NCBI GenBank assembly: GCA_032207245.1
Contig: CM063499.1
Location: forward strand, 74,712,978 to 74,776,977
Source of the DNA: Pardosa pseudoannulata
Lineage: Eukaryota > Arthropoda > Arachnida > Araneae > Lycosidae
DNA length: 64,000 bases
Reading direction: 5' to 3'
This document shows positions 12,652 through 28,310 of the stretch, one piece after another. The notes under the pieces are model-generated. The model ran no database searches, was not told the DNA's origin, and saw nothing but the letters and a program-made list of their open reading frames with translations. The stretch's first letter is position 1; every line of letters starts with the position of its first letter. The translations under genes and the position numbers were made by a program.

Positions 12652-12780
12652 AGGTCTCAACTACGTCTTTTAACGGCTAACCGTGATTAAGCCATGGCGC
12701 TAATCAATGGTGGGACGCAAATCTCTGTTTAAACAGAGATTAATCGCGGTTAGTTGTTAAACCACTCTGATGAGACCGGA
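12652..12780. mobile_element. Palindromic MITE, family M2 (copy 2, inverted)
   Basis: It begins GGTCTCA and ends TGAGACC. Inner arms are TTTTAACGGCTAACCGTGAT and ATTAATCGCGGTTAGTTGTT. The reverse complement aligns with 12093-12232. Confidence 0.6.
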
Positions 12781-12930
12781 ACTTAATGTGGCAAATAAAT
12801 GGCAAGATCTTTTCCAGCAGTTTTCTCCGAATTGTACCCAAGCAATCAAAAAGGAAGATAACAAAGTAGAGAAAAGTGTAAATTTTATCTCATAAAACCA
12901 ATTCAGCTAACTGATAATACATACATAAAA

Positions 12931-13160
12931 CTATTTTTCGATATAGTCTCCATATTGGTTTAGGCACTTGTCACCTTAAGGGATCACTTTGAATTTTCCC
13001 TCCTGCTCAAAATTTTGCTTTTACATGTCCAGCCACGATGTCGCTCACTGCGCTACCTCCTTATCTGAATCGAATCGTTGATCTCCTAGGTGCTCTTTCA
13101 AGTAAGGGAAGAAAAGAAAATCGCTTGGAGCGAGATCCGAGATGTACTGAGGTTGGTCGA
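12931..13160 (-). pseudogene. Mariner transposase C-terminal fragment (dead)
   Basis: Read on the minus strand in a single frame, this gives SDLAPSDFLFFPYLKEHLG, then QRFDSDKEVAQ, and ends KCLNQYGDYIEK before a stop at 12931. That is the C-terminal end of a mariner-family DDD transposase, beginning at the segment with the third catalytic Asp (DLAPSD). Three in-frame stops break it, and the N-terminal two thirds and both terminal repeats are missing. It is a relic distinct from the fuller mariner at 44405. Confidence 0.8.
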
Positions 13161-13253
13161 TGACGTCCTTTTCAGGAAACTGCTACTGACTGTAACCGTA
13201 TAGGTCAGTTCCAGTGTTGAAAAAGTTCACAATACCTACATAGTTCCTCAATA

Positions 13254-13410
13254 TGGCGATTTCACGCAGTAGGGCAAGTTCTCAAATTATGCAATTCTGA
13301 CTTTAGTTTCAAACGGAAGGGCAATTTATTGTTTGTCTATTGGCTTTTGTAAACATTAAAATAAATGGGAAGGGCATTATAGTAGTTCGTGACGTTGCGA
13401 CAAATTGCCT
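13254..13410 (+). repeat. Dispersed ~155-bp repeat (copy 2)
   Basis: Direct copy of 12477-12640 with scattered substitutions. Confidence 0.75.
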
Positions 13411-13699
13411 TATTAAAATGAAATAAACCCTCCTGATGGATGAAGTAACTTTAACATCGGGACATCATCTTGGCATCAAATCACTGCTTTGCATTCTATT
13501 TTCGGTAAGTACTTCTTTTACAATTCGATTATGAAATTTTCCTTTTTCCTCTATTTTCTCTTTCGAATATGTTTTTTATTCGAAATATGAAATTTCTTCC
13601 GTTATTTTCTATCATATTATAACCATAATTTTCAGGCAGATTTACAGCCTTGATAATAAAACAAATATTTAAAAGATTAGAGTATAATAAAAAAAAACC

Positions 13700-14628
13700 G
13701 CACTCTAGTACAACAATATGCCAAAATTTCAAGTCAATCGGTGCAATATTTTCAGAGATTTTGGGTAGCGTACAAACATTTACATTTTTATTTATATGGA
13801 TTGCAAAGCTTGAAATGTGCGTATAAACGTAAACACTTATTATCCACTTGCAAAATTAAATATTTCAAAACATGAACTTTAATAAATTTTTCAGACAAGC
13901 GTCAAATATCTTTTTGCTCGAGGGGATTTCACCTCTTTTTTCAGAAGCAAATAAAAATTACACTTTTATTTGCTTCACTTTTTCTACACATCTACCTTCA
14001 TAAAATAATATTTTTATCAGCCCGTTCAGTGAACTAGAAAAAAGAATGATTTAATTTCTGAGTTTTATTCCGTTTTTCAAACTTTCATCAATTGGTTTAA
14101 AACATTTTGTAGCAAATATTTAACTCTCAAAAACTGCTTTAGCGGAGGTAATTTATTTATACAGAGTCTGAAAACAAAATTTTTATTGAACGTGCTTCCA
14201 GAAAACATAAGTTGACTGCGTTTGCTTACATAATTGCACTAAAGTCTTAATCATTTAAATATTTAAATTCAAAAAATATATTTTATTGTTCGATATTCTG
14301 TAAGTAATTTCATTAAGTAATGTCGGTACATCATGTCTATTTCAATATTTTTCAGAAGTTGTGCAAGACTTCGAAATTAAAAGTTTTACTTCTTAATATT
14401 ATTACACTTTATTTGAAATATGTTAATGGCATTATCTATTATTACCCAAGTCATTATTAAGGTTTTATATGCATATATCTCCATTTTAATTTTTTATATA
14501 AGAGGAATTGTAGTTTCAAATACGTTAATGGCATCAGATATTATTACTTAAGTCATTATTAAAATTATACATATATGATGGGGTAAGTTTCAATTTCAAA
14601 CTAAAAGAAAAGCATTTTTCGATTAACC
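13700..14628 (+). repeat. ~1-kb tandem duplication, copy 1
   Basis: From ATATGCCAAAATTTCAAGTC to AAAGCATTTTTCGATTAA, this aligns almost continuously with 14747-15873. Copy 2 is longer because of an insertion near 14821. There is no coding content. Confidence 0.85.
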
Positions 14629-14746
14629 CCATGCACTATTCTAGTCTTCTAATTTGTTTTTATTCGATTTCCGAAAATCGAAAATTTTCGATCAGGAGTG
14701 GTCGAGTGCCGACTTTATATATAAACGGCGAGGATAAAACTATACC
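14629..14746. other. Junction between duplication copies with a 16-bp perfect palindrome
   Basis: This short unique stretch contains the perfect palindrome ATCGAAAATTTTCGAT at 14677-14692, preceded by a partial third arm (CCGAAAATCG). Confidence 0.8.
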
Positions 14747-15873
14747 AGACTCTAGTGCAACGTTATGCCAAAATTTCAAACCAATCGGTGCAGTATTTTC
14801 AGAGATTTAGGGTTACGTACTGTAATTATCTACCATGTTTATTAGTATCATGTGTTATTTGTTGTTACCTTTTGGCAATGGTGTATTTGTTGTTACGCGT
14901 TGGCAACGGTAGTATATAGTAGTAATGATGGTGTGATGTAAAATAAAGGAGTTCTACGTTCTATGATGATGTGTACTCGATGTTTTCAATGTTTATAATT
15001 CAAACATTTACATTTTTATTTGTAGATTGCAAAACTTGAAATGTGCATATAAATGTAAACACTTAGTATACACTTGCAAAATTAAATATTTCGAAACATA
15101 AACTTTAATAAATTTTTCAGACAAGCGTCAAATATCTTTTTGCCCGAGGGGATTTCACCTCTTTTTTCAGAAGCAAATAAAAATTACACTTTTATTTTCT
15201 TCACTTTTTCTACACTTTTATCTTCATAAAATAATATTTTTATCAGCCGGTTCAGTGAACTACAGAGAAAAAAAGAATGATTTAATTTCTGAGTCTTGTT
15301 CCGTTTTTCAAACTTTCATCTATTGATTTAAAACATTTTGTAGCAAATATTTAACTCTCAAAAACTGCTTGAGCGGGGGTAATTTATTTATACAGAGTCT
15401 GAAAACAAAATTTTTATTGAATGTGCTTCCAGAAAACAGAAGTTCACTGCGTTTGCTTACATAATTGCGCTAACGTCTTATTCATTTAAATATTTAACTT
15501 CAAAAAATATATTTTATTGTTCTATACTCTATGTAATTTCATTAGGTAATGCCAATATATCATGGGTATTTCAATATATTTCAGTAAGTTGTGCAAGACT
15601 TCAAAATTAAAAGCTTTTCCGGCGAGTTTTACTTCTTTTATAATATTACATTTTATTTCAAATGTGTTAATGGCATCAGTTATTATTACCCAAGTCATTA
15701 TTAATATTTCATATGTTTATTTCTCCATTATAATTAATTTCATTTTCTATCTAAGAGGGATTGTAGTTTCAAATATGTTAATGGCCCCAGATATTACCAG
15801 GTCATTATTAAAATTACATATGTATAATGGGATAGAGATCAATTTCCAACTAAAAAAAAGGCATTTTTCGATT
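14747..15873 (+). repeat. ~1-kb tandem duplication, copy 2
   Basis: Diverged copy of 13700-14628 carrying an extra ~180 bp (14821-15003). Its right end abuts the TTAA-flanked element at 15877. The 104-residue open frame at 15562-15876 is inside the repeat and has no recognisable domain. Confidence 0.85.
14821..15003. mobile_element. ~180-bp insertion, LTR-like
   Basis: It is absent from the paralogous position in copy 1 (near 13770). It starts TGTAATTATC and ends ATAATTCA, with TG...CA ends and weakly inverted termini, and contains AATAAAGG. No target duplication is visible, so the call as a small LTR is tentative. The insertion itself is well supported by comparing the two copies. Confidence 0.4.
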
Positions 15874-15876
15874 TAA

Positions 15877-16839
15877 GGTATGTCTACATTGAAAATGTCA
15901 TTTTTAAATCATATTTTTTTTATTATTATTTTTCTAATTTAAACTTTTAATTTTTAGGCTTCTAAATATGTTTTTATTTTATTTCTACAGCATTTTAAAG
16001 AAAAGTTATAGCTGTTTAAACATCAGCGACAGCTGTCAAAACAAAACGGAAGTAGCGACTTCGGAACCGGAAGTTGTGAATTTAAAGCCTTTTAAAGAGC
16101 ATTTTTCGGACAAAACTTTTTAAATTTTCATGAAGATTAGTTTAAACATATTTCTAGTATTTTTAATAATTAGCAACTTGGCAATAGAAAGTTTTGAAGC
16201 AAGAAAGTGTGGGAAATTTTAAACATGTATTTTAATTTTTTAATAGTTAATGTTGCTTTCATAAACTTCAAATGCGTTTTTCTCAGAACAGTATTTTTAA
16301 TAAAATGTTGAAACTTGAAATGGGATTTCTCAAAAAGTTCTTAAAATATGTTATTGATCTATATGATATATGATATATGATATATAATTATACTATTATG
16401 AATGTTTTTGATAGTATTTACTAGTAAATGACCTAAAAGCTTTAAATTTGGATAATTTTTGATGATGTTACACTCATAGTTAGATATATAGGTAATGAAA
16501 ATTCGTTAACAATTGAATGCGTATGATTTTGAAGGACCAAAATTTTTTACCTAATGTAAATTAAGCAAAGATTGTAGGTGATTCACCAGTCCAGTGCATA
16601 AGAAATGTGTTGCATCATAAAATATTGAAATAATTTATTAAAAAATTAGACCTTTTAAAAAAAACCCGATTTTTTTACTAAATTTTCTTCATTTATTAGA
16701 AATTTAAAAAAATTCTCCAGGAATAAATTTTTTTAAGTGCAATTCTCTAGGATAATATAAAAAATAAATCTAAAAATGTAAAAACATGAACTAGTTTCTA
16801 CGATTAAAGAAAAAAGTTCTCCGAACGTAGACGGATACC
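15877..16839. mobile_element. TTAA-flanked DNA transposon (piggyBac-like, non-autonomous)
   Basis: It is flanked by TTAA on both sides (15873-15876 and 16840-16843). The termini are inverted repeats: the left is GGTATGTCTACATT, and the reverse complement of the right is GGTATCCGTCTACGTT. A TTAA target is the hallmark of piggyBac-type integration. No transposase frame is seen in its 963 bp. A truncated relative starts at 32181. Confidence 0.65.
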
Positions 16840-16949
16840 TTAAAAAAAATTAAAACAGTAGGCGATTTTTGAACACCGCTAAAAAGAAAACCGTCGCCCA
16901 TTTATTTTGAACTTGACTTTTAAAAATTCATATTAAAAAATGATTCTAA

Positions 16950-19900
16950 ATGCAGAATTTTTATTTCGTAATACATTTTTGCACCTAACAAAGTATTTCA
17001 TTAGAATGTTTTTCCGTAATACACAGGAAGTATAAAAATTAGTGCAGTAAGATGGGGGACGATTTTAGATGTCTCTTTTGAAATAATTGCCAGAATAATA
17101 CCAGATGTAGTTTTTATTTCGTAATGCATTTTTGCACGTTCAAAACCATTTTATTAGAATATTTTTCCGTAATGCATGGACAGTATAGAACCAGTGCAGT
17201 GAGATAAATGACAATTTTAGATGTCTTTTTTGAAATGATCCCCAAAGAATACATTTTTGCACGTATAAAAGTGTTTTATTGCAATATTTTATTCCGTAAT
17301 ACACAAGCATTATAGACATCAGTACAGTGAGATGGAGGACGATTTTAGATGTCTTTTTTGAAATGATAGCCAAAGAATATATTTATGCACGTATAAAAGT
17401 GTTTTGTTGCAATATTTTATTCCGTAATACACAAGCACTATAGACATCAGTACAGTGAGATGGAGGACGATTTTAGATGTCTTTTTTGAAATGATAGCCA
17501 AAGAATACATTTTTGCACGTATAAAAGTGTTTTATTGCAATATTTTATTCCGTAATACACAAGGACTATAGACATCAGTACAGTGAGATGGAGGACGATT
17601 TTAGATGTCTTTTTTGAAATGATAGCCAAAGAATACATTTATGCACGTATAAAAGTGTTTTGTTGCAATATTTTATTCCGTAATACACAAGCACTATAGA
17701 CATCAGTACAGTGAGATGGAGGACGATTTTAGATGTCTTTTTTGAAATGATAGCCAAAGAATACATTTTTGCACGTATAAAAGTGTTTTATTGCAATATT
17801 TTATTCCGTAATACACAAGGACTATAGACATCAGTACAGTGAGATGGAGGACGATTTTAGATGTCTTTTTTGAAATGATAGCCAAAGAATACATTTATGC
17901 ACGTATAAAAGTGTTTTGTTGCAATATTTTATTCCGTAATACACAAGCACTATAGACATCAGTACAGTGAGATGGAGGACGATTTTAGATGTCTTTTTTG
18001 AAATGATAGCCAAAGAATACATTTATGCACGTATAAAAGTGTTTTGTTGCAATATTTTATTCCGTAATACACAAGCACTATAGACATCAGTACAGTGAGA
18101 TGGAGGGCGATTTTAGATGTATTTTTTGAAATGATAGCCAAAGAATACATTTTTGCACGTATAAAAGTGTTTTATTGCAATATTTTATTCCGTAATACAC
18201 AAGCACTATAGACATCAGTACAGTGAGATGGAGGACGATTTTAGATGTCTTTTTTGAAATGATAGCCAAAGAATACATTTATGCACGTATAAAAGTGTTT
18301 TGTTGCAATATTTTATTCCGTAATACACAAGCACTATAGACATCAGTACAGTGAGATGGAGGACGATTTTAGATGTCTTTTTTGAAATGATAGCCAAAGA
18401 ATACATTTATGCACGTATAAAAGTGTTTTTTGCAATATTTTATTCCGTAATACCCAATCACTACAGACATCAGTACAGTGAGATGGGGGATGATTTTAGA
18501 TGTCTTTTTGGAATGATCACCAAAATGGTGCGAAATGAAATAATTGCCAAAATAATATCAAATATGATTTTTTTTTTTTTTTAATGCATTTTTGAATGAT
18601 CAAAATTATTTTATTAGTATATTTTTCCATAATAAGCAAGTAGTATAGAACTAGTGCAGTGAGAAGGGGAACGATTTTAGATGTCTTTTTGGAAATGATC
18701 ACCAAAATGGTACGAGAAGAAATAATTGACAAATTAATACCAAATATGATTTCTATTTCTTAATGCATTTTCGTATGTTCAAAATCATTTTATTAGAATA
18801 TTTTTCCTTAATACATAGTTAGTACAGAACCAAAGCAGTAAGATGTGGAACGATTTTAGATGTCTCTTTTGAAATAATTTACCAAAATAGTGCCAGATGC
18901 TGTGATTTTTCTTTTGTAATATATTTTAGCACGTATAAAAACATTTTATTTGAATATTTTTTTTCTAACATAAAGCTAGTATAGAAACCAGGGCAGTGAG
19001 ATGGGATACGATTTTAGATGTCTTTTTTTAAATGATCGCCAAAGAATACATTTTTGTACAGATAAAAGTATTTTATTGGAATATTTTTTCCGCAATACAC
19101 AAGCAGTATAGACATCAGTGCAGTAAGATAGGAGACGATTTTAGATGTCTTTTTTTTAAATAATTGCCAAAATAATACCAGATGTAATTTTTATTTCGTA
19201 ATGCATTTTGTCCCGTTCAAAACCATTTTATTAGAATGTTTACAGTAATATACAGACAGTACAGAACCAGTGCAGTTAGATGGATGACGATTTTAGATGT
19301 TTTTAGAAATGATGTTCAAAATTTTGCCAGATGCTGTTTTATTTTGCAAATATATTTTTGGACGTATAAAAATATATTATTGGAATTTTTATTCGTTAAT
19401 ACACAAGCAGTATAGAGAACAGTACAGTGAGATGGAGGACGATTTTAGATGCCTTTTTTTTTAAGTAATTGCCAAAATAATACCAGATGTAGTTTTTATT
19501 TCGTAATGCATTTTTCAAACGTTCAAAACATTTAATCAGAATGTTTTTCAGTAATACGCCGGCAGTATATGGATCAAGATTTTGAATGTTTTTTTTAAAT
19601 GACAACCAAAATGGTGCCAGATGCTGTGATTTTTTTTTTTTTTTTCGTAATACATTTAGCACGCATAAAACCATTTTATTTGAATTTTATTTCGTAATAT
19701 ACAGGCAGTATAAAAACCAGTGCAGTGATTTTAGATGTTGTTTTTGAAATGATCGCCAAAGTTTTGCCAAATGTTATTTTTACTTCGTAATACAGTTTTA
19801 CACATATAAAAGTGTTTTATTGGAATTTTTTTTCCGTAATACGCAAGTAGTATAGACATCAATGCAGTGAGATGGGCGACGATTTTAGATGTCTTTTTTG

Positions 19901-20540
19901 AAATGATCTCCAAAATAATGCCAAATATGATTTTCATTTCGTAATGCATTTTCATATTTTTAAAAACATTTTATTAGAATACTTTTTGTATTACACAGGC
20001 AGTATAGAAACCAGTGCAGTTATACAGATGATAATTTAGATGACTTTTTGAAATGATCGCCAAAATTGTGCCATAATGGTAATATACAGATAGTATAGAA
20101 AGCAGTGCAGTCAGATGGGGGATGCTGTTAGATGTCTTTTTTTAAATGATCACCAAAGTTATGCCAAATGTTGTTTTCTTTTATTTCGTAATACATTTTT
20201 ACACCTATAAAAATATTTTATTGGAATATATTTTCCGTAATACACTAGCAGTATAGACATTAATGCAGTAAGATGGGTAACAATTTTAGATGACTCTTTT
20301 AAAATGATCTCCAAAATAATGCCAAATATGATTTTTAATTCGTAATGCATTTTCGCACTTTTAAAAGCATTTTATTAGAATATTTTTTGTAATACACAGG
20401 CAGTATAGAACCAGTGCAGTTATACGGATGATATTTTAGATGCCTTTTTGAAATGATCGCCAAAATTGTGCCAAATGTTGGGATTTTCAATTCGCAATAC
20501 ATTGTCTCTCGTTTATAAAGTATTTTATGAAACTGATAAT
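16950..20540. repeat. 128-bp satellite array with homogenised core
   Basis: In the core (about 17220-18480) the unit recurs at exactly 128 bp, nearly identical (AATGATAGCCAAAGAATACA, TATTCCGTAATACACAAG, AGTGAGATGGAGGACGATTT). Two subtypes partly alternate (ATTTTTGCACG with TTTTATTGC, ATTTATGCACG with TTTTGTTGC). The flanks (16950-17220 and 18480-20540) hold the same unit in strongly diverged form with indels. The overlapping 63-residue minus-strand open frames shift frame at every unit, because 128 is not a multiple of three, and are not genes. Confidence 0.95.
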
Positions 20541-22450
<1,910 letters not shown>

Positions 22451-23176
22451 TTTTAGAACCCTTGTATTTAACTTTAGCATTTTATATAGTCCTCATTTTC
22501 GTAACTTAATGTATATATTTCATTACCATCCATGCTACTAGAACTTCTGGCCTAGAGGGCTTGGCCCAGGAAAGTCAGAAAACGAGCTTAATGTATCCAG
22601 TGTATTACAACCGTAGAAGAATTGCTTATTTCTGAATGATTATAACTTTATATTTAGTTACAGTCAACGTCGCACTTATAATACAAAAATTATATTACTA
22701 TTAGTAATTATAATATTACAAAAAAGTATTTCAATTAAAACTTCAAAAAAAATTTCTCTTTAAAATCAATTAAGTTAAAATCACCATAAAATAATTTGTT
22801 TATCTAAATTTGGTTTCATTTTCTGTTGTAAGTGCTAGCCTTGTCCATAAACAAATTCATTTGATACTTTGCTCTTCAGTGTCGCCATCTATTATGGAAA
22901 TATCGAACAAACGATGAAACTTTAGCGTTGTAAAATATTTTATAAATAATCCCATAAAATGGGATTTTAATTGGCGTCCCTTTACAGATGTACCCCTTAC
23001 AATCTCCAAATATCAATTCTGGAAAAATTTCATTTATATTAATAAATGGCTAAGAGTTTCCACATTTTTTGGTACCGATTTTTGCAGATTGCAAGCGGCA
23101 TTCCATTTACAGAAAAAGTTATAAAAGTAAGGCAAAAATGAAAACAGGCAGCTCTAAGAGAAAAACGACTCAGACG

Positions 23177-23177
<1 letters not shown>

Positions 23178-23246
<69 letters not shown>
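23178..23246. repeat. (TA)n tract, first of unit 1
   Basis: A long TA run followed by (TG)n. The equivalents lie at about 24402-24447 and 25618-25711. The truncated unit 4 lacks it. Confidence 0.95.
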
Positions 23247-23247
<1 letters not shown>

Positions 23248-23561
23248 GTGTGTGTGTGGAGGAATTGGACATAAAATGCAACAGTGTCATTTGATTACAC
23301 TTTTAAATGATATATGCATTACAAAAGATAATAAACCGTTATTTTAAATTTAAAGATATTTAATTTTATATTATAAAAAGGGGGGAAAGTTTAGCATAGA
23401 GCAATTTACATAATAAATAATGATAAAAAATAATGTATATAATTATATTATATTATCAATTAAAATTGAAGCAACCAGTTATGTGTTTGATAAGACTAAC
23501 AGGATAATTGATTACATAAGTACTACTGTAAAATCATTTAAATGCTCATTGCTATTATTTC

Positions 23562-23565
<4 letters not shown>

Positions 23566-23639
<74 letters not shown>

Positions 23640-23648
23640 ATATATATT

Positions 23649-23680
<32 letters not shown>
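23566..23680. repeat. (TA)n / (TG)n / poly-A compound tract, second of unit 1
   Basis: A TA run, a short TG run and then about 30 A residues. The equivalents lie at about 24770-24870 and 26035-26094, with very different TA lengths. Confidence 0.95.
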
Positions 23681-23683
<3 letters not shown>

Positions 23684-24401
23684 TCTTAGAAATAATATGC
23701 TAGTTCATAAATAGCCACTGTTGAAAAAATAAATGTAAACATTGTTAAAATGATTTCTTCCCAAAGTTCCCAAAATTCCGGGTTTATTCCCACCTCTTTA
23801 AAGTTTTGGGTTTTTTACATCTCTAATTACAACCGTAGAAGATTTGCGTATTTCTAAATGGTTATAATTTTATATTTAGTTACAGTCAACGTCGCACTTA
23901 TAATACAAAAATTATAATATTACTGTTAGTAATTATAATATTACAAAAAAGTATTTCAATTAAAACTTCAAAAAAAATTTCTCTTTAAAATCAATTAAGT
24001 TAAAATCACCATAAAATAATTTGTTTATCTAAATTTGGTTTCATTTTCTGTTGTAAGTGCTAGCCTTGTCCATAAACAAATTCATTTGATACTTTGCTCT
24101 TCAGTGTCGCCATCTATTATGGAAATATCGAACAAACGATGAAACTTTAGCGTTGTAAAATATTTTATAAATAATCCCATAAAATGGGATTTTAATTGGC
24201 GTCCCTTTACAGATGTACCCCTTACAATCTCCAAATATCAATTCTGGAAAAATTTCATTTATATTAATAAATGGCTAAGAGTTTCCACATTTTTTGGTAC
24301 CGATTTTTGCAGACTGCAAGCGGCATTCCATTTACAGAAAAAGTTATAAAAGTAAGGCAAAAACGAAAACAGGCAGCTCTAAGAGAAAAACGACTCAGAC
24401 G

Positions 24402-24450
<49 letters not shown>

Positions 24451-24766
24451 GTGTGTGTGTGGGGGAATTGGACATAAAATGCAACAGTGTCATTTGATTA
24501 CACTTTTAAATGATATATGCATTACAAAAGATAATAAACCGTTATTTTAAATTTAAAGATATTTAATTTTATATTATAAAAGGGGAGGGGGAAGTTTACC
24601 ATAGAGCAATTTACATAATAAATAATGATAAAAAATAATGTATATAATTATATTATATTAGCAATTAAAATTGAAGCAACCAGTTATGTGTTTGATAAGA
24701 CTAACAGGGTAATTAATTACATAAGTACTACTGTAAAATCATTTAAATGCTCATTGCTATTATTTC

Positions 24767-24870
<104 letters not shown>

Positions 24871-25616
24871 ATATTGCCGAAAGTAAAAAAAAATCTCTTA
24901 GAAATAATATGCTAGTTCATAAATAGCCACCGTTGAAAAATAAATGTAAACATTGTTAAAATGATTTCTTCCCAAAGTTCCCAAAATTCCGGGTTTATTC
25001 CCACCTCTTTAAAGTTCTGGGTTTTTTACATCTCTAATTACAACCGTAGAAGATTTGCGTATTTCTAAATGATTATAACTTTATATTTAGTTACAGTCAA
25101 CGTCGCACTTATAATACAAAAATTATATTACTATTAGTAATTATAATATTACAAAAAAGTATTTCAATTAAAACTTCAAAAAAATTTCTTCTCAAAATCA
25201 ATTAAGTTTAAATCATCATAAAATAATTTGTTTATCTAAATTTGGTTTCATTTTCTGTTGTAAGTATCATTGTAAGTACCTTGTCCATAAACAAGTTTAT
25301 TTGATACTTTGCTCTTCAGTGTCGCTATCTATTATGGAAATATCGAACAAACGATGAAACTTTAGCGTTGTAAAATATTTTATAAATAATCCCATAAAAT
25401 GGGATTTTAATTGGCGTCCCTTTACAGATGTACCCCTTACAATCTCCAAATATCAATTCTGGAAAAATTTCATTTATATTAATAAATGGCTAAGAGTTTC
25501 CACATTTTTTGGTACCGATTTTTGCAGATTGCAAGCGGCATTCCATTTACAGAAAAAGTTATAAAAGTAAGGCAAAAATGAAAACAGGCAGCTCTAAGAG
25601 AAAAACGACTCAGACG

Positions 25617-25713
<97 letters not shown>

Positions 25714-26061
25714 GTGTGTGTGTGGAGGAATTGGACATAAAATGCAACAGTGTCATTTGATTACACTTTTAAATGATATATGCATTACAAAAGATAATAA
25801 ACCGTTATTTTAAATTTAAAGATATTTAATTTTATATTATAAAAGGGGGGGGGGAAGTTTAGCATAGAGCAATTTACATAATAAATAATGATAAAAAATA
25901 ATGTATATAATTATATTATATTAGCAATTAAAATTGAAGCAACCAATTATGTGTTTGATAAGACTAACAGGGTAATTAGTTACATAAGTACTACTGTAAA
26001 ATCATTTAAATGCTCATTGCTAGTATTTCTTGAATATATATATATATATATATATATAGCC

Positions 26062-26096
<35 letters not shown>

Positions 26097-26823
26097 CACT
26101 CTTAGAAATAATATGCTAGTTCATAAATAGCCACCGTTGAAAAAATAAATGTAAACATTGTTAAAATGATTTCTTCCCAAAGTTCCCAAAATTCCGGGTT
26201 TATTCCTACCCCTTTAAAGTTCTGGGTTTTTTACATCTCTAATTACAACCCTAGAAGATTTGCGTATTTCTAAATGGTTATAATTTTATATTTAGTTACA
26301 GTCAACGTCGCACTTATAATACAAAAATTATAATATTACTATTAGTAATTATAATATTACAAAAAAGTATTTCAATTAAAACTTCAAAAAAATTTCTTCT
26401 CAAAATCAATTAAGTTTAAATCACTTTAAAATAATTTGTTTATCTAAATTTGGTTCTCATTTTCTGTTGTAAGTGCTAGCTTTGTTCATAAACAAGTTCA
26501 TTTGATACTTTTCTCTTTAGTGTCGCCATCTAGTATGAAAATATCGAACAAACGATGAAACTTTACCGTTGTAAAATATTTTATAAATAATCCCATAAAA
26601 TGGGATTTTATTTGGCTTCCCTTTGCGGTGCAATTTACAGTTGTACCACTTATAATCTCCCAAATATCAATTCCGGAAAATTTTCATTTATATTGATAAA
26701 TGGCGAAGAGTTTCCCCATTTTTTGGTACCAATTTTTGCAGATTGAAAGCGGCATTCCATTTACAGAAAAAGTTATAAAAGTAAGGCAAAAACGAAAACA
26801 GGACTCAGACATTTCTCCGAGGT

Positions 26824-27141
26824 ACCAAAATTCTGGAGGCAACATTAAAAATTATAAATAAGTTAAATACCCAAGTAATCGAAATTGATACAGTTCGACT
26901 TTTTTCTTTCATTGAAAATTTATAGTTCATATTTATACCGTTTATGTCTGTAGGCTAAACATATTTACAGTCCTTTATTGTAATAAAAACAACCATAAAC
27001 GATCTGTATGCTTACTTAACTAAAACTGACAAAAAAAAATTGATATACGGTGAAACCCACTTAAGAGGTTTTCCAAGGGCCTAACTGATTAAAACTTCTT
27101 AAATGGAAAATCCATCAATAAGTATTATTTACGCGTATGTA

Positions 27142-27198
<57 letters not shown>

Positions 27199-28300
27199 AT
27201 ATATAAATATAAATATATATACGGTATATAAATTAGATCCATACTGTGTTAAAGGAAGGAAAATGTAACAAAAATCCCACTGTCACATAAAAAACCATTT
27301 TTCCACATTGAAAAAAACATTTAACAAACTTCATAAATTTCTAAAATAAAAAAAATTTAATCCCTTATTAATGGATGATTGTTATACAATATTTACTTTG
27401 AATTTAATATAGCATAATTTATTTCTATAAAATAAATGATCTATCATTCACAGTTAGAACACATCTGGCTTTAGACATAAGTGGATAATTCAGTCTTTTT
27501 CATTTTTTCTATTGCAAGTAATAACCTTATAGTTTGTTTTCTTAAAATGAGTGATGACTTGATACAAAAATTAAATAAATAAGTTGTTAATAGAATATGC
27601 TACATTAAAGCTTTCAAAATTGACTTTTAAATAAAATTTTTCTAAAATTTGTAAAATCATTCTGTTCTGTTGAAAAGAAATCTAAAAGACTTTTCTTCAA
27701 CACATAAAACTATCTACTTAACTGTAATAGTGCCAAAAACATGAAATCTAATTTCTTGAAGTTATTATAAATTAAAACTTTAGGTATTTGCCCTTTTGAA
27801 ATAAAATGTTTACAAAGTAATTGTAATTTAATACATTGTTATTAAAACTCAAACATGAACAGCCACTTTTATCTCAGATAAGCTAACATAAGTGATTGTG
27901 CCTCAAAATAAAAAAAATAAAATTAAAAAAAAACCATGAAATTTATATCATTCATAATCAAAAACCCAGAACTAAAAAGAGTTATTTCCATATAACAAAT
28001 ACTTGCATGTTATTAATATTAGATTTAATGTATTGTTAGTAAATTTCAAACAGTGATTTGAATTGTTAGTCATTCATAATCAAAACCCAGAACTAAAAAG
28101 AGTTATTTCCATATAACAAATACTTGCATGTTATTAATATTAGATTTAATGTATTGTTAGTAAATTTCAAACAGTGATTTGAATTGTTAGTCAGTTAAAA
28201 TTAAACACTTATCTAACTTCTTTCAGAGATTCACACTTTTAGATATTAAACAAATTAGACGTCTTAAAATTGGATTTTTACATTTTGAATATCAAATACA
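26824..28300. other. Gene-free AT-rich DNA
   Basis: It contains a (TG)n(TA)n tract (about 27138-27195) and a ~122-bp tandem duplication (27948-28190). No coding region is supported. Confidence 0.5.
27948..28190 (+). repeat. ~122-bp tandem duplication
   Basis: The block from TCATTCATAATCAAAA through AAACAGTGATTTGAATTGTT occurs twice in a row and is virtually identical. Confidence 0.9.
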
Positions 28301-28310
28301 CTAGCATATA

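Noticed and set aside
15562..15876. 104-residue plus-strand frame in duplication copy 2
   Set aside because: The collinear part of copy 1 does not preserve it, and its hydrophobic content follows from AT-rich composition.
17140..18732. Series of almost identical 63-residue minus-strand frames
   Set aside because: They overlap each other at 128-bp steps in changing frames, so they are a by-product of the satellite and not a gene family.
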